From Sanderia malayensis (lineage: Eukaryota > Cnidaria > Scyphozoa > Semaeostomeae > Pelagiidae): a DNA stretch of 64,000 nucleotides. The stretch is taken from NCBI GenBank assembly GCA_013076295.1, contig RQOL01000374.1:4764743-4828742 (forward strand). Reading direction: 5' to 3'. The notes under the pieces were generated by a model that saw only the letters and a program-made list of their open reading frames with translations, was not told the origin of the DNA and did not search any database. Positions 1 to 13,324 of this stretch are shown piece by piece. Made by a program: the position numbers and the translations under genes. How positions within the stretch are numbered: the first letter of the stretch is position 1; every line of letters begins with the position of its first letter.

Positions 1-587
1 CAAGAAACTTCATGTCACCGTTGACAATCCCTTGGCACACGACATCGTACCGCTGATATCTACTGACGTAATCCTTTTTATTTTCGTTTGGAGCCTTGAT
101 TTTAATATGAGTTCCGTCGATAGCCCAAGCACGTTTGGCATTTCAGATCTGCTTTTGAAAGTATTCATTGCCTTCACTTTCTCTTCCAATGTTGCAGGAA
201 ACCTTATGAATCTATTTTCACAGTGTTCAAAACAGTTACTACATCAAAGAACGCTTCATGTACAGTTGTTTTGCCTATATTAAAGGTATCTGCACATACC
301 TGATATGATGCTCCATGTGCAAGCCTGTAAAGCCCTCGGCTAAAACTTTTTCAGGAGATAGGCTGGCTCTGAATTGTGTCTGTTCTCACGTAATGTTTAC
401 ATCGCAAACTCTTACAAGCATCCAAAACGTATCTCTCGAAAGTCGAAAGCGTTTCTTGAATTCTTCATTGGGAGTTCTTTGATCAAACAAAGTATGCTCT
501 AACCACGATGAATCAGGCCTCGGATAAGACCAAAAGAGTGGACTTTTTTTTCTCTCCTTTTTTTACGATGCTGATAAATCACGAGCT
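1..587 (-). pseudogene. Harbinger transposase fragment, first copy
   Basis: Read on the minus strand, this matches the N-terminal and first catalytic part of the transposase at 22848-23986. It is cut by the window edge and carries several one-base losses relative to that copy, for example in the CCCC run near 127 and the T run near 217. The in-frame TGA found in the second copy at 23784-23786 is present here too. No intact product can be predicted. Confidence 0.6.
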
Positions 588-746
588 TATTTTGCAATTG
601 TTTAAAAGAACTTACTGCCAAATTGACAGAACTTTGCGGTTGACTTATAACAGAAAAAGCTTTTTCTGTTATAGTCAGCAGCCATTTCTAATATTGCTTT
701 GAGTTGCTTTGACAAACATTGTCATACTTGCAGTGCGAATAGGGCC
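1..746. mobile_element. Right part of PIF/Harbinger element, first copy
   Basis: This is the right-hand portion of the element seen complete at 21414-24146; its left part lies outside the window. The right terminal inverted repeat ends at 746 with AGGGCC, followed by TAT, as in the second copy. It contains the N-terminal half of a transposase on the minus strand. Confidence 0.75.
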
Positions 747-1987
747 TATGTGTGGTCTCGCTTGTCACTTCTCGAAGCCAAGTCATAACATCATCATTGC
801 TTCTGTGGAGATGAATCAAAGCAACATATTGCACTTCAACTATCACATATTGTGTTTTCGTTTTGTGGTGTAGGGTAATTAATGTGTGCTTCTTTCATTT
901 TTTGACTCGCGGCGCATGCGCAAGCGAGTATAAGTGGTTATGGGTGAATTTCTGTGGTCTGTGGTCTGTGTTCTGTTCAGTAGAGCTCCTACGTCGACTT
1001 TTTATTTGTTCCTCCGTTCCGTCCACATTATATCATGTGGGGAAGGGACAAGGGAAAACGACCAGAGAAGAAAATTCAACAGCAGAAGAGGCGTGGCTGA
1101 ATACTGAAGGTGAAACAAATAATCTTGTTTATTTAATTACTTATTCCATAGCTTAATTTTACTTACATAGTTTAATCATTTCACTAATATAGGTTGAACC
1201 ACTTAATTGGCAGTACTTAACAAATTTTTGTTGTTTCTTTTGATTTTTTTGAAGTTGGCCTACTGGGTTCGTACCTAGCCCGTCTTCCGCCTTCTTGCCC
1301 GTGCCTTCCTTGAGGCTCGCTTGCTAGGTGTCTAGTCCAGGTCGTTGAGCCAGGAAACTCTTGTTAAATTGTTTATAACGACATATTATTACTTTATTAG
1401 ATAACTGATTTTTATTGTTTTGTTTTTTTGACGTTTTAAGGCCTATGCTAGGTTATTAAGTTTTTTAGAGTTTTCAGAGCACAGAGTAGGCCCTAACCTA
1501 TCTGTGCTTTTTTTCCTTTTTTTGAAATTGAAATTGACACTCAGCTTGAAATTGACACTCAGATTGAAATTGACACTCAGCTTGAAATTGACACTCAGAT
1601 TGAAATTGACACTCAGCTTGAAATTCACAAACTCAGATTGAAATTGACACACAAGCTTGACAAAGCAAAAAGCGCTGCAAAGCAAAGCAAATAAAAAGCA
1701 TAAAGCGTAGGCTAGACTAGATAGCAAAGCATAAAAAAAATATAAATTGTAGCCAAGACCAAGCCAAGACATAGCAAAGCATAATAAATCAGCAAATAAA
1801 AAAGCGTACCCAAGCACAGCATAGCAAAGCATAATAATTATTATAAACATAGCAAAGATAAAGTGTAGGAAATCATTAGAATCATTAAAATTAACAAACG
1901 AGTGTAGCCAAGGCAAAGCATAGAAAATATATAATAAAGATTAACAAGGCATAAAAACAGTAAAGCATTAAATCATTACTTTGGATC
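747..1987. other. Non-coding 5' flank of the Helentron, first copy
   Basis: No gene is supported here. The stretch holds a TATAAG-like site near 930, an 18-bp tandem repeat array (1522-1651) and A-rich sequence built from variants of AGCAAAGCATAA up to the Helentron start codon. It corresponds to 24147-25400 in the second copy. Confidence 0.6.
1522..1651. repeat. 18-bp tandem repeat array, first copy
   Basis: About seven head-to-tail units of the form TTGAAATTGACACTCAG plus one base. The variable base alternates between C and A, so a 36-bp higher-order unit is visible. The array is the same as 24933-25063. Confidence 0.85.
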
Positions 1988-4900
1988 ATGGCATTAAAAG
2001 TGTTGCTTTTGACCATACTAGTATTTTTTCTTAAATTTTACACCCAACCCTGCACAGACTGTTTTATATTGTATGCAAGCTGTGGAAATTACAAACTGGA
2101 ACATGAAACGTCATGCAGAAAATGGATTAAAAAACACTTGAGCAAGCAAAATCGTAGACAGGGCAGGAGATGTCAGCACAGTAAAGAACCAAACTGGCTC
2201 CTTGTCATAGCATTGCTGCTTTTTCTTTCTGGAGATGTAGAATTAAATCCAGGACCAATGGGAAATTCTGAGACATCCTTGATGTTCAGAGCTGAATACA
2301 TGTTTTATCCTCTTTCTCATGCTACTAAGACCAGGATTTGTTCAATGTTAGGCATCAATTTAAGTGGCAAGCATGACAAATATGACATTCCGAAACCTCT
2401 TAACAGGCCAGTTGAAGTATTCAACGTAGCCGTGATGGAAATTGTCTTTTTCGGGCAATTGCTTATGCAATTTCTGGAAAACAGATATTTCACAAAAGAG
2501 TACGAACAAAAATTACGTCATTTATGACGGAAATAGAACCACAATTGTATCCACACATTGGGACTTCTGTCAATGAATATTTGCTGAGAAGTAAAATGAA
2601 TCACGACAAAATCTGGGGTACTGATATTGAAATTATAACAGCAGCCTGGTTGTTTAAGACCGATATTTATGTATATTCAAAGAGTGGTTTTGAGCTAAAG
2701 TGGTCAAGTTTTCAATGAATGAATTCAGAGAATTTAATGAGCACCATGAGCAGTCAATATATATTGCAAATTTAAATGGTAACCATTTTGATGTTATCTT
2801 GGATGTATCCAACAATAACGAAACTCAAATTAACATTAACAATAATGAGAGTGGGATGCAGAATGTAAAGTATGATGCACATGATTGCCTGAATAAGAGA
2901 CTTTCTTTTTTTGATTTAGAACCTGTTGATGTAAGAGGTGATGGTAATTGTTTTTTCAGAGCAGTTTCACATCAATTTTTTTCAACAGAAGAACATCATA
3001 ATGAAATACGAGCTGCAGGAGTAAGATATATGACTGATATCCAGAAAATTTCTGTGATAGTATCACTGGTAGTTCTTTTTCTGAGTATATAAATAAAATG
3101 TCTATGACTGGAACTTTCGTGTGATCACAGAATAGTGCAAGCAGTAGCAAATGCTTACAATTGTCAAATTTTATTTCTAATTCTGCTGAAATTTCCAGGA
3201 ATGCACAATTATCAGTCCACTGAAATCAGAAGGAAACCAACACAAATTCACTTGGACATTTAGATGAAATGCATTATGTTTCTACACAAGAACCAGAAAA
3301 AGAAAGCTAATTTTGATTATGATTCTCTAAAAATTCACGAAAGAAGTGACAAAGAAATTAAATTAGAAAGTGTTAGACAGAATGGAGAACACATTAAAGA
3401 AAAAAGAAAGTCTTCTAATAAAATGTACTATAAAAAAGAAAAGCAACAGATCAAAACTACCTCAAAATGTAAAGAAAAATGCAAAGCTCAGAGAAAGTCC
3501 TGATTACAAGGAAATGAAAACTTCAACAAAATAATGATATGCTCAAAAAAAAGAAATGATGAAAGTTATTTGAAATCAGCAGAGTATATGCAAAACTCAG
3601 AAAAAATCCTGATTACAAAGAAAAAGAAAAGTTTCAACAAAATAATGTAAATGCTCGTAAAAAAGAAACTGATAAAATTATATGAAAATCAAGGAGAGTA
3701 TATGCAGAAACTCAGAAAAATCCTGATTACAAAGAAAAGAAAAGTTTCAACAAAATAATGAAAATGCTCGTAAAAAAGAAACTGATCAAAATTATATGAA
3801 ATGAAGGCAGAGTATATGCAGAAACTCAGAAAAAATCCTCATTACAAAGAAAAAGAAAAGTTTCAACAAAATAATGAAAATGCTCGTAAAAAAGAAACTG
3901 ATGAAAATTATATGAAAATCAATGATCTGTTCAATCAACAAGTGAACAAGAGTAAAAAATTATTGAGAAAATTGGAAACATGTTTAAAGTCAGCATCTAG
4001 TAAGCAGAGAGATAACACAAAATCTTTGCCTCTTATGAATAACATTGTAGCATCTTTTCAAAGAAGCATTCAGAGTGGCCCCGAGTATATATGCACTTGT
4101 TGTGATCAGCTATGGTACCGGTCTTCAGTTTTATATTTTATGATAATAGGTATACTTGCGATAAAGATATCATCACAAGGTGTATTAATGGAGTAAAAAG
4201 TGTCTCAAATGTTGAGTGGATTTGTCAAACCTGCCACAACTCATTGTTGAATGGAAAACACCAACTTGTTCAAGAGCAATATTGGAGAGGTTTCCTGAAA
4301 AGCCAACTTGCTTGAATCTAACTCCACTTGAAGAAAGATTAATTTCACCTCGTATTCCATTCATGCAAATAAGAGAATTACCACGAGGTAATCAACTCAG
4401 CATAAGTGGATGCATTGTTAATGTACCTGCAGATGTTAATTCAACTGTGAGCAAGCTGCCAAGGTTGTTATCTGAATCAGAAACTGTCCCAGTTAAATTC
4501 AAAAGAAGATTGTCTTATAAACATTATTACAGCTATGAGAATGTTCGACCACATAGAGTCTTAACTGCAGCTGCTTATTTGTATGAACATAGTCCTTTAT
4601 TTAGAGCAGAAGGTATCAGTGTGGATAATCAATGGCTTGATGCTGTACAAGCAGAGATAGCAAATACAGAATGGTCTGAGTTCTCTCAAATAGTCTTTCT
4701 CAAGATCAGAATATGGACAATTCAGAAAATAACGAAAGCAATGAATTTTGCCAAGAGCCTTCAGATATTGATGAGAATGATAACTGGACTGAAGAAGAAA
4801 GTAAACCAACAGGTGTCAGTGATACTCTTTTACAAGAATCGGATGTGACAGAAACTGTTGATTCTATCATAAATGTTGCACCAGGTGAAGGAAGTAAGCC

Positions 4901-6736
4901 TTTAGGAATATTTTTGGACAAGAACTCAGAATATTTATCATTTCCAACAATTTGCTGTGGCATTCCTAGATCTGAAGAATGCATCCGACAAGTGCATTAC
5001 AGCACCATTTGCAAATGGGAACTTAGAAACCGGGATCGTAGAGTTGCCAGCTCAATTCCAAACATATTTTTCAAATTAAAAAAGTTGCAAATAAAAAGAA
5101 TTCAGGATACAGCTCAACTATCCCTCAGAAAGTGTAAAAAAGACGGTAAGAAATATACTGCAGGTGATTTCAAAATGATAGTTTTCTAAGAAATCTGCTC
5201 AGTATTGATGAAGGTTTTAGAGTTCTAAGAAACTTAGAGGATCACCTCCATATTTTGAAAAATGTCAAAAAGATCTTTTTGCAATGATTAGACAATTAGG
5301 ATACCCGACATGGTTTGCATCATTTTCTGCTGCAGAAACTAAATGGCTGCATTTATTAAAACTTTTGGGAAGAATTGTTGATAATTGTTCATATACTGAT
5401 GAAGAAATACAAGAGTGGTCCTGGCAAAAAAAATGTGAATTAATTCAGAAAGACCCAGTTACCTGTGCAAGACATTTTGATCATATGGTTCAACTTTTGA
5501 TTCACCAGTTCTTAAAAAGCAATGAACACCCACTTGGTGAAATTTCTGATTATTTTTATAGAGTTGAATTTCAAAAGCCTGGATCACCGCATATTCACTC
5601 TTTATTTTGGATAAAAGATTCACCTCAGTATGGCAAAGATGTTGATGATGAAATAATCAGAGCATTTGTTGATAAGTATTGTACTTGTGCAGAGAAAATA
5701 GACCATGAAAAGAGTGCTGAACTAATCAATTTGCAAACCCACAAGCATTCAAAAACATGCAAAAAGAAAAACAAAAATATTTGCAGATTTAATTTTCCCT
5801 TGCCTCCCATGGAAGAGACAGTAATATTAAAGCCACTTGAACATGAAACCCTTTCTCAAGCTGAAACAAAAATTCTTTTTGAAATTATGACAACATTGCA
5901 ACTTGCTGAATGAAATGAAATATGGTCATGACATAACATTTGATGAATTTTTGAACATTTTACAGATTGACAAGGAACAGTACATACAAGCAATTAGATT
6001 TTCATTGAAAAGGGCAACTCTGTTTTTGAAAAGAACTCCCAAGGAAATAAGAATAAATAGCTATAATCCAAATATACTAGCAGCTTGGCAAGCAAACATG
6101 GACATTCAGTTTGTTTTAGACCCATATGCTTGTGCTGTTTATATTCTTTCATACATTTCAAAAGGACAAAGGGGCATGAGTAAATTACTTGAAAACGCTA
6201 GCAAAGAAGCACACGAGACACATTGTGAAAGTATCCCAAAACAGATAAGGCACCATGGGAAACAAATTCCCTCAATGCTGTAGAAATCAGTGCACAAGAA
6301 GCTATTTATTTAGTAATGCAAATGCCACTTAGAAGATCATCACGAGCCGTGGAGTTTATAAACACAGCACCACCAGATGAAAGATGTTATTTGTTAAAAA
6401 ATTTAGACAATATAAATGAATTACCAGATCATTCAACTGAGATAGAGTCAGATAATGTCGTGAAACGTTACAAGGAGACCTTGTCAGCTTGAAAATATTT
6501 GCTTGGCTGACTTTGTCGCATGGTATGATATTTCAAAATCTTCAGAACTCAGAATGAAAATAAAATTACTCACAATAGTTTTAATGAACCAATTGAAAAG
6601 ACCTATCTGAGAACTGTGATGATGATTTATTAGTGAAAATGAATTGAAAGTTATGGAAAAAATTACAAATTACCAGGTGGTGTCAAAATTGTTAAAAGGA
6701 CAAAGTCCAAAGTATTGCGCTCTGTCCGGTATAATA
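1988..6736 (+). pseudogene. Helentron polyprotein, N-terminal two thirds, first copy (frame-broken)
   Basis: Same coding content as 25401-30185: leader with 2A motif, two OTU domains, 39-residue repeats, Helitron N-terminal region and HUH Rep domain. The frame is lost many times by one-base deletions, for example just before the first OTU catalytic loop near 2434 and again near 2707. The second OTU region and the repeat array (3400-3900) are especially damaged. One site is better preserved here than in the second copy: at about 5080 the A run is one base longer and keeps the frame open. The HUH motif is visible near 5590, but the residue before GSPHIHS is Pro here and Arg in the second copy. 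Confidence 0.8.
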
Positions 6737-6876
6737 GGGAGGTTTAGATTGAAGACGAGAACGAGGACGATGACAAAGTTTTATCGCGAGGGAGTCTGGG
6801 AACTATATGTCGTCGTCGCCACTGGATCTCACTGTTTAGATTATGAAACGAGGAGGACCCCACAAAAATAAACAGA

Positions 6877-8231
6877 ATGGCGTCTAATGAGCTTTTTGAA
6901 GCAGCAGCTTACCTCTACAGTGAAGACCTCGTTGACGAAGAGGAGTTCATGTTTCTTGTAAAAGAAAGCGAAGATAAAGCACCAGTGTTTCCTTACTGGA
7001 AATATCCACGATTTTCTTTGGAAGAAATGAACGAGGATGAGTGCATCTCAGAATTTCGTTTCGAAAAGCAAGATATTCCGCGAATCGCGAAGGTTATTAA
7101 AGTACCAGAAAAAATAGTTTGTGTGAATGGGACGGTTGCAGGCCAAATTGAGGGTCTCTGTATATTTTTGAAACGATTTTCATATCCGTGCCGTCTTAGT
7201 GACATGATCTCACGCTTTGGAAGGTCCAAGTATGAACTCTGCTTGATATCAAATCAGATCATGCGTCACGTTGCAGATTCATTTCAGCATTTACTTATGA
7301 CATTTGAACAGCAGTGGCTGCAAACAGAGCAACTTGAAGGATATGCCAATGCAGTATTTCGACAAAGTCAAGCCTTGGATAACTGTTGGGGTTTCATCGA
7401 TGGCACAGTCAGACCTATTTGTAGACCAGTAGAGAACCAGAAAACTGTGTACAATGGACACAAGCGAGTACACGCTTTAAAATATCAAGCTGTTGTTGCT
7501 GCTAATGGGTTAATTGCTAATCTATATGGACCAGTTGGTAAGTTTTTTATATATTTAATTTAGCACCTGTTGATACAGTATTTTACTGGTGGATCAAAAG
7601 CATCACTAAGTCTATCTTAAAATTGTTTTAAAAACTTTTTACTCAGTGTCTTATTGATATTTAAACCATTCAGAATATTATCTAGAGAAGTTTTTTCATA
7701 TTATTCTCAGAAAAATATTTGCAAGGATTTATCAGTTCTTTTGAAGAGCCCCTTCAAATATTATCCTCACAACATTAATTGTTGCTGTGCTACCTTTTTT
7801 CAGAAGGAAAAAGACATGATGCAAGGTTGCTGAGGGAGTCTGGCATTATCCAATTGCTTGAAAATCATTCAAACAGGTTAGATGGGACACCATTATGCAT
7901 CTACGGAGACCCTGCATACCCTCTCAGGCCCCATTTGCAAGCTCCTTTCAAGAACAACCACCTAACAGAACAACAACAGGCATACAATAAGGCAATGAGT
8001 AAGGTTAGAGTTTCAGTTGAGTGGGTGTTTGGTGAAATTCTGCAGTACTTTGCCTTTGTTGACTTCAAGAAGAATCAAAAGATTGCTCTCTCAGAAATTG
8101 GGAAAATGTACAGAGCTTGTGCCCTTCTACACAATGCAAGAACATGTTTATATGGATCATCAGTGAGCAGATTTATGGACATTGAACCACCATCATTAGA
8201 AACATACTTTCAATATGATCAGCAAAATTAG
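6877..8231 (+). CDS. HARBI1-like DDE transposase, first copy (two exons)
   Basis: Two exons, 6877-7537 and 7804-8231, joined across an intron of 266 bases (GTAAGT to TTTTCAG), give 362 residues, the same layout as 30326-31683. The reading frame stays open, unlike most genes in this copy. Catalytic-core landmarks are the WGFIDGT, HDAR, YGDPAYP and SVEWVFGE segments, which carry the Asp and Glu residues expected of the PIF/Harbinger DDE fold. The product would cut and paste the element through its terminal repeats. It sits inside the Helentron and reads in the same direction as the Helentron. The intron is inferred from consensus splice sites and from domain continuity. Confidence 0.82.
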
Positions 8232-8304
8232 AAAAAACATTAAAGAAAAACATGTGTTAATGTATGCTAATATACTCTATTTCACAAGAGCTGGTAAATT
8301 GAAG

Positions 8305-9055
8305 TTAATTGTTTTTGGTGTTATTGATAGTACTTATCATGTCATTCATAACAGCTAATGTTTGCATTTGAGTCTGCTGCATCTGTAACATGAATTGCTG
8401 CTGTTGCTGCATCATATTTGCATGAAGGTCTGTTGACCCTCCATCATTTGGGACAAATTCTCCCTTGCTAAACGCCTTTCATTCAACTCTTCTTTTTTCA
8501 ACTCTCTCTCTTGATTTGCATTTTCCTGCTAAGCTTTAGCCCTTGCTCTATGAGTACAACTGCCTCAGAGGCCTTTTTCTTCCTCTTCGGTGTTTCTGTC
8601 CCATCATCTTGTTCTTTTCTCTTTCTAGTTTCCCCAAGACGCTCGACAGCTTTCATTCGCATATCTTCTGCCTTCTTATTTTCTTTATCTTCATTCACCT
8701 TGATCCTCTCTTTTGCTTCTACCCATGAAAGCTGCGCCTCTTCCATCCTCTCGCTGATATCTAGCATGCCACGATACAAATTGTTGTACTCCGCCCCTTG
8801 AATGCCCGAAGCTCTCTTCTCAGCAACTTCATTCTTCTTGAAGTTTTCTAAAAGCTTCCAAAATCTATCTCTCACCGATCGTGCTGTGACTCTAAAGTCT
8901 TGCTCTGGTATAGAGTTTAAATTTTCAGCGATCTGCTTCCAAGCTATGCCCCTTTCCTTTGAGCCAGGTTTGTGGTTATACGGCTCAACAACCAAAAGCT
9001 CAATCACAAGGCATTCATCGTGGACTTTTTTCCAAATAAATACATCCCTTGGCAT
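8305..9055 (-). pseudogene. MADF/Myb-like Harbinger partner protein, first copy
   Basis: Minus-strand partner gene equivalent to 31757-32530. Three one-base losses break it: near 9061 (separating the MENST start from the MPRDV start), near 8527 and near 8420. The N-terminal DNA-binding-like region and the Lys/Glu-rich coiled region are readable; the Gln/Met-rich tail is out of frame. Confidence 0.7.
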
Positions 9056-9261
9056 TTTTAGGTACTATTTTCCATTTTCTCGGGGTCTATTAATTTAAAA
9101 AAACTTCGTTCTCGTCGCGACGATCTTTCCGCAAAACTTTGTTGTGAACAAACTGCTTGCGAGCGAAGCGCTATGGTCATTCCCGCCAAATATGCGCAGA
9201 TCGAATGCGCACTGATTGACTTCTTCCTCGTCCTCGTCCTCGTCTTCAATCTAAACCTCCC

Positions 9262-11816
9262 TAATAAAGAAAAGAATCCTGATAATTATTTCAGAGAAAA
9301 ACTTATGCTTTATTTGCCATGGCGAAACGAAGAAAAGGATTTGATTCAACATTCCCAAACATTTGAGGAACATTATGAAAAGACAAAACTTATTGTGGAT
9401 AAAAACTCATATCAATATGAACAATACAGTGCTACTTTGCAGCAAGTTGCTGAGGGCCTTGAATTTGATGAAGTAGGTGAGAATTGCATTGTTGCACCCA
9501 ATGCACAACATATTGACAATGCAGATTCTCACGCAGGGACACAGGCAAGCAAATTATATGGCTGCTTTGACCCTCAAACTGCAATTCAATCACAGAATGA
9601 TTTGCTTGATGATGCAGGAGTTTATCCAAGGAGTGAGAATTCAATAATTGAAAGTAAAGCAATCAGTGACTTGGAGCTCAGAGAGAATGTTCAATTACTT
9701 AACAAGGAACAAATTGAATTTTTCTACCATGTGTTACACTTAGTCAAGACAAAAAACCTTCCGATGAGATTATTTTTGAGTGGTGGTGCAGGAGTGGGAA
9801 AGAGTTTTGTATTAAATACTCTATATGAAGCTCTGAACAAATTCCTTAATCAGTTGCCAGGTGAAAATCCAGATGATCTAAAAATAATAAAGGTTGCACC
9901 CACTGGAAAAGCTGCATTTAACATTGGAGGAAACACTATTCATTCTGCGTTTCTAATTCCAGCTTCGCAAGGCTTCAATTACAAAGCATTAGATTGTGAC
10001 AGACTCAGTAACATCCGAAAACAATACAGGGCATTGAAAATTATTTTTATTGATGAAATATCAATGGTTGGAAGTAAGATGTTTAATTTTTTGAACTTAC
10101 GTTTACAGCAAATCACTGGAAAGCAAACTCCATTTGGAGGTTTAAGTGTGATAGCAGTTGGTGACTTGTTTCAATTGCAACCAGTATTTGACAAATGGAT
10201 TTTCGACACATCTGCGCAATATTAGCAACAAACATCTGGCAAAAATATTTTCAGTTTTGTGAACTGCATACAATTATGAGGCAAAAAGATGACAAAAGCT
10301 TTGCAGAATTATTGAACCGATTAAGGGAAGGCAACCACACGAAAGAAGATATAAATGTGTTGAAAACAAGAACTATCTCAGGCAACAAGTTTGCCAACAT
10401 AGATATGCCGAGCTATACACATCTATTTCTGACAAATGCTACAGTTAATTCATTTAATAACTCCACATTTCGCAATTCAAAAGGAGAAAGGGCAATAATC
10501 CAAGCGATTGATTTAGTCATAGGTGATTTAGCAGAAGATGTTAAGGAAAAGTTAGTCAAGAAGATTCCAGATGACCCAACAAAAACAATGGGTTTGCACA
10601 GTTTTCTGCCTGTAGTTGTTGGTCAGAAATATGACTTGACATCAAACATAAAAACATCTGATGGCTTAACTAATGGTGCTGAGTGTACTATTAAAAAAAT
10701 TGATTACAGAATGGAAAACTCCAGCAGACCCAGTATTATTTGGGTTAAATTTGCATCTGATAGTATTGGAAAAGATCAACAATTGCAATATAGATCACTC
10801 AGATCACCACAAATAGACATTTCATGGACACCTATATTTGAAGTAAGCAAACAATTTGTAATTGGAAAATCATGTCATTTCAAATATATGAGACGTCAGT
10901 TTCCACTAAGACAAGCAGCTGCCAAAACTATTCATCGATGCCAAGGTGATACTTTGCAAAAGCTAGTTGTCAATTTTGCATCAAGGCCAGCTGACCACAT
11001 ACACTATGTTGGCCTCAGCAGAGTTGTAAATATGACTGGTTTATATATTGACACACTCAACGAACAAAAGATATCTGTCAGTGACAAAGTTAAGCACGAA
11101 ATGCTAAGGTTAAGAACATTTGCACAATATCAACCATGTCTTACATTTTTGTATAGTTTATCGGCAAGTTTGAAAGTCTATTTCCACAATGTCCGATCAT
11201 TCATACTGCACAAACAAGATATATTGCAAGACTTTAATGTGCAATCATCAGATATAAATATCTTTGTGGAAACCAACTTTTCAAGGAAAGACTACGATAA
11301 AGACTTCTTAATACCCAATTTCAGACTTTACAGAAATGACAATAATGAGCCTGGTGCTTGCAAGGCTATGTATGGAACTGCGGTGTATACAAAACTTGAC
11401 AGAAGTATAGACACAACCCATTTCAATAAAAATAAAGACAGAGTTGAAATAACAGTCACAGTTTGCAATCAGCCAATTCAAAATTTGCATATTATCAGTT
11501 TTTACAGATCACCTACAAAAGTATCATTTAACTGTCTGCTTGGTACTATGCGATATATATGTAACATATTTAAAGAATATCCAAACATTATTGTTGGTGA
11601 TTTTAATGTGAACCTTATAGAGGAATCAAAACAGAAAGTGACTTTGATTACAAAATGGAGGAAATGGGATACTCTCAACTTTTACATCAATCAACAACAG
11701 ACTATGATTCATTATTAGATCATTTTTACACTAATATACCAGACAGAGTTACACATTTTGGAATACTTGAATCATATTTTTCTGACCACAAGCCCATTTA
11801 TGTTTGTCTATGTTGA
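9262..11816 (+). pseudogene. Helentron helicase and endonuclease part, first copy
   Basis: Continuation of the polyprotein after the nested Harbinger, matching 32717-35279. The Pif1-like helicase (GGAGVGKS, IDEISM, VGDLFQLQP) and the endonuclease (HNVRS, GDFNVN, SDHKP) are recognisable. A seven-base loss near 10223 shifts the frame inside the helicase, and further losses near 11655 disrupt the endonuclease C-terminus. The last in-frame stop of the intact copy corresponds to TGA at 11814-11816. Confidence 0.8.
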
Positions 11817-11965
11817 ATACAAAACAGTTTTCAGAAACTTTTAGTTAAAGTGTTGATTTTAATGTGCATGTGGGGCTCATAAGGATTAAAATAAGACATT
11901 TCGTATGGCTCACATTCACATTAATTGTAATCCTTTTTGTTTTATTTTATTTTTTACAGCACATC

Positions 11966-13324
11966 ATGGCAAGTTCAAGTCGCATTTCTGGTAAGTATAT
12001 ATTGCCATTTTTAATATTCCAACACATTTATTCTTTTACTATAATAATGAACATTTTAATATTAGTAATAACAATTCTATGCCTTTGTACTCATGTTTCA
12101 GCACACTAAACACAACAAATATTTTTGCACATTGTAAAGTTCCTGAGTTTTTCCAAATGTTGGGGGAACTTGTATATTTTATGATTATCTCTGTTATTGA
12201 TTATACATTACCAGTTTCTTAACATTTCTGCAACTTTTCATTTTAGATTCACCAACCAAAGGATACGTCCATAAAGTGAGCCCTATTAAAACATCAAAGC
12301 GAAATCATGACTATTATGAATTCTTTTTGCAAGTGAGCCCTTCAAAAGTAAGACGTGTCATTGGTTATAATATTCCTGAGCATCAGAACCTAACCTTGGT
12401 CCAAGGTCACACTTAATGCTAAAAAATGTCAAGGAAGATGATGATGATACAATAACATTCAATCAACAATCTAATGCACAAATTATTCCAAGCATTGATG
12501 TTGATTTTGAATATGCTGAAACTAAATCTCTAGACAGTGCTTTAACATCGAATGCTATTGATATCACCTTATCCCAGCTACCAAAGCTCAAAGCAAACCA
12601 GAAAGTAAACGTCACTGTAACCTGCTCATTTGGTGAAGAACCACCAAAGAATGTTCTAATCCAAAGATTTAACCGTGTAGTTGCAGTAAAGGAAGATATA
12701 ATTGCTGAAGATCCAACTCTTACTGCATCCCTTCGGGAACCTCTGATTGAGAAACTAGAAAGTGGAAAAACATATGAATTGAAAAATCTTAATGTGAAAG
12801 TTTTCAAAGGCACCACACATCTAGCAACTTCAACTGAGACCACATTCAAAGAGGTTAATCAGCAAGTTCCTGTCATCAAAGGGTGTGATTTGCTTGCTCA
12901 TCCAGAAAGGCAAGCAACTGTATCACAATTTATTTTTGTGAAAAATCTATCAGTGTTTATTGCATGCCAGAGTTGCAATCGAAAGATTACTGATTTAAGC
13001 AAGAACCGTGTGAAATGCAGCCATTGTCATTGCACCCAACGTGTTTCAACATGCAAACGGCATGCATCTGTTCAGTTGCAGGTTGAAGTCGGGAAAGATG
13101 AGGAAAAAGAAACCATTCTTCTTTCTGCTTTCACTGAAGTCATCCAGGCTCTCCTTTCAAAATCTGATGCAACCCTTGAAAGTGAGACAGACTGCATTGA
13201 GGATGCCCTTCTGGACATGCAGAACATCACCATTTTCTTCAACCCAGCGAAGCAAGTTGTTACTAAAGTTGTCAGTGTTTCAGATGTAGTCATTGCAGAC
13301 GTTGCAGATGTTGCAGCTCAGTAG
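11966..13324 (+). pseudogene. RPA-like ssDNA-binding protein, first copy
   Basis: Exon 1 is 11966-11990 and exon 2 begins at 12247 after a GTAAGT...TTTTAG intron, as in 35429-36808. Exon 2 is damaged near 12405-12412, where a net loss shifts the frame, near 12535 and near 12737, where part of the OB-fold segment with the HVWEP motif is missing. From about 12416 the frame reads through the zinc-binding Cys cluster to the normal stop at 13322-13324. Confidence 0.75.

Larger units (their letters stand above)
6737..9261. mobile_element. Harbinger element nested in the Helentron, first copy
   Basis: Bounded by the same terminal inverted repeats (GGGAGGTTTAGATTGAAGAC at the left, its complement at the right) and the same TAATA on both sides as 30186-32716. 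It holds a transposase gene (+) and a MADF/Myb-like gene (-) facing each other. It is 2525 bases long against 2531 in the second copy. Confidence 0.88.
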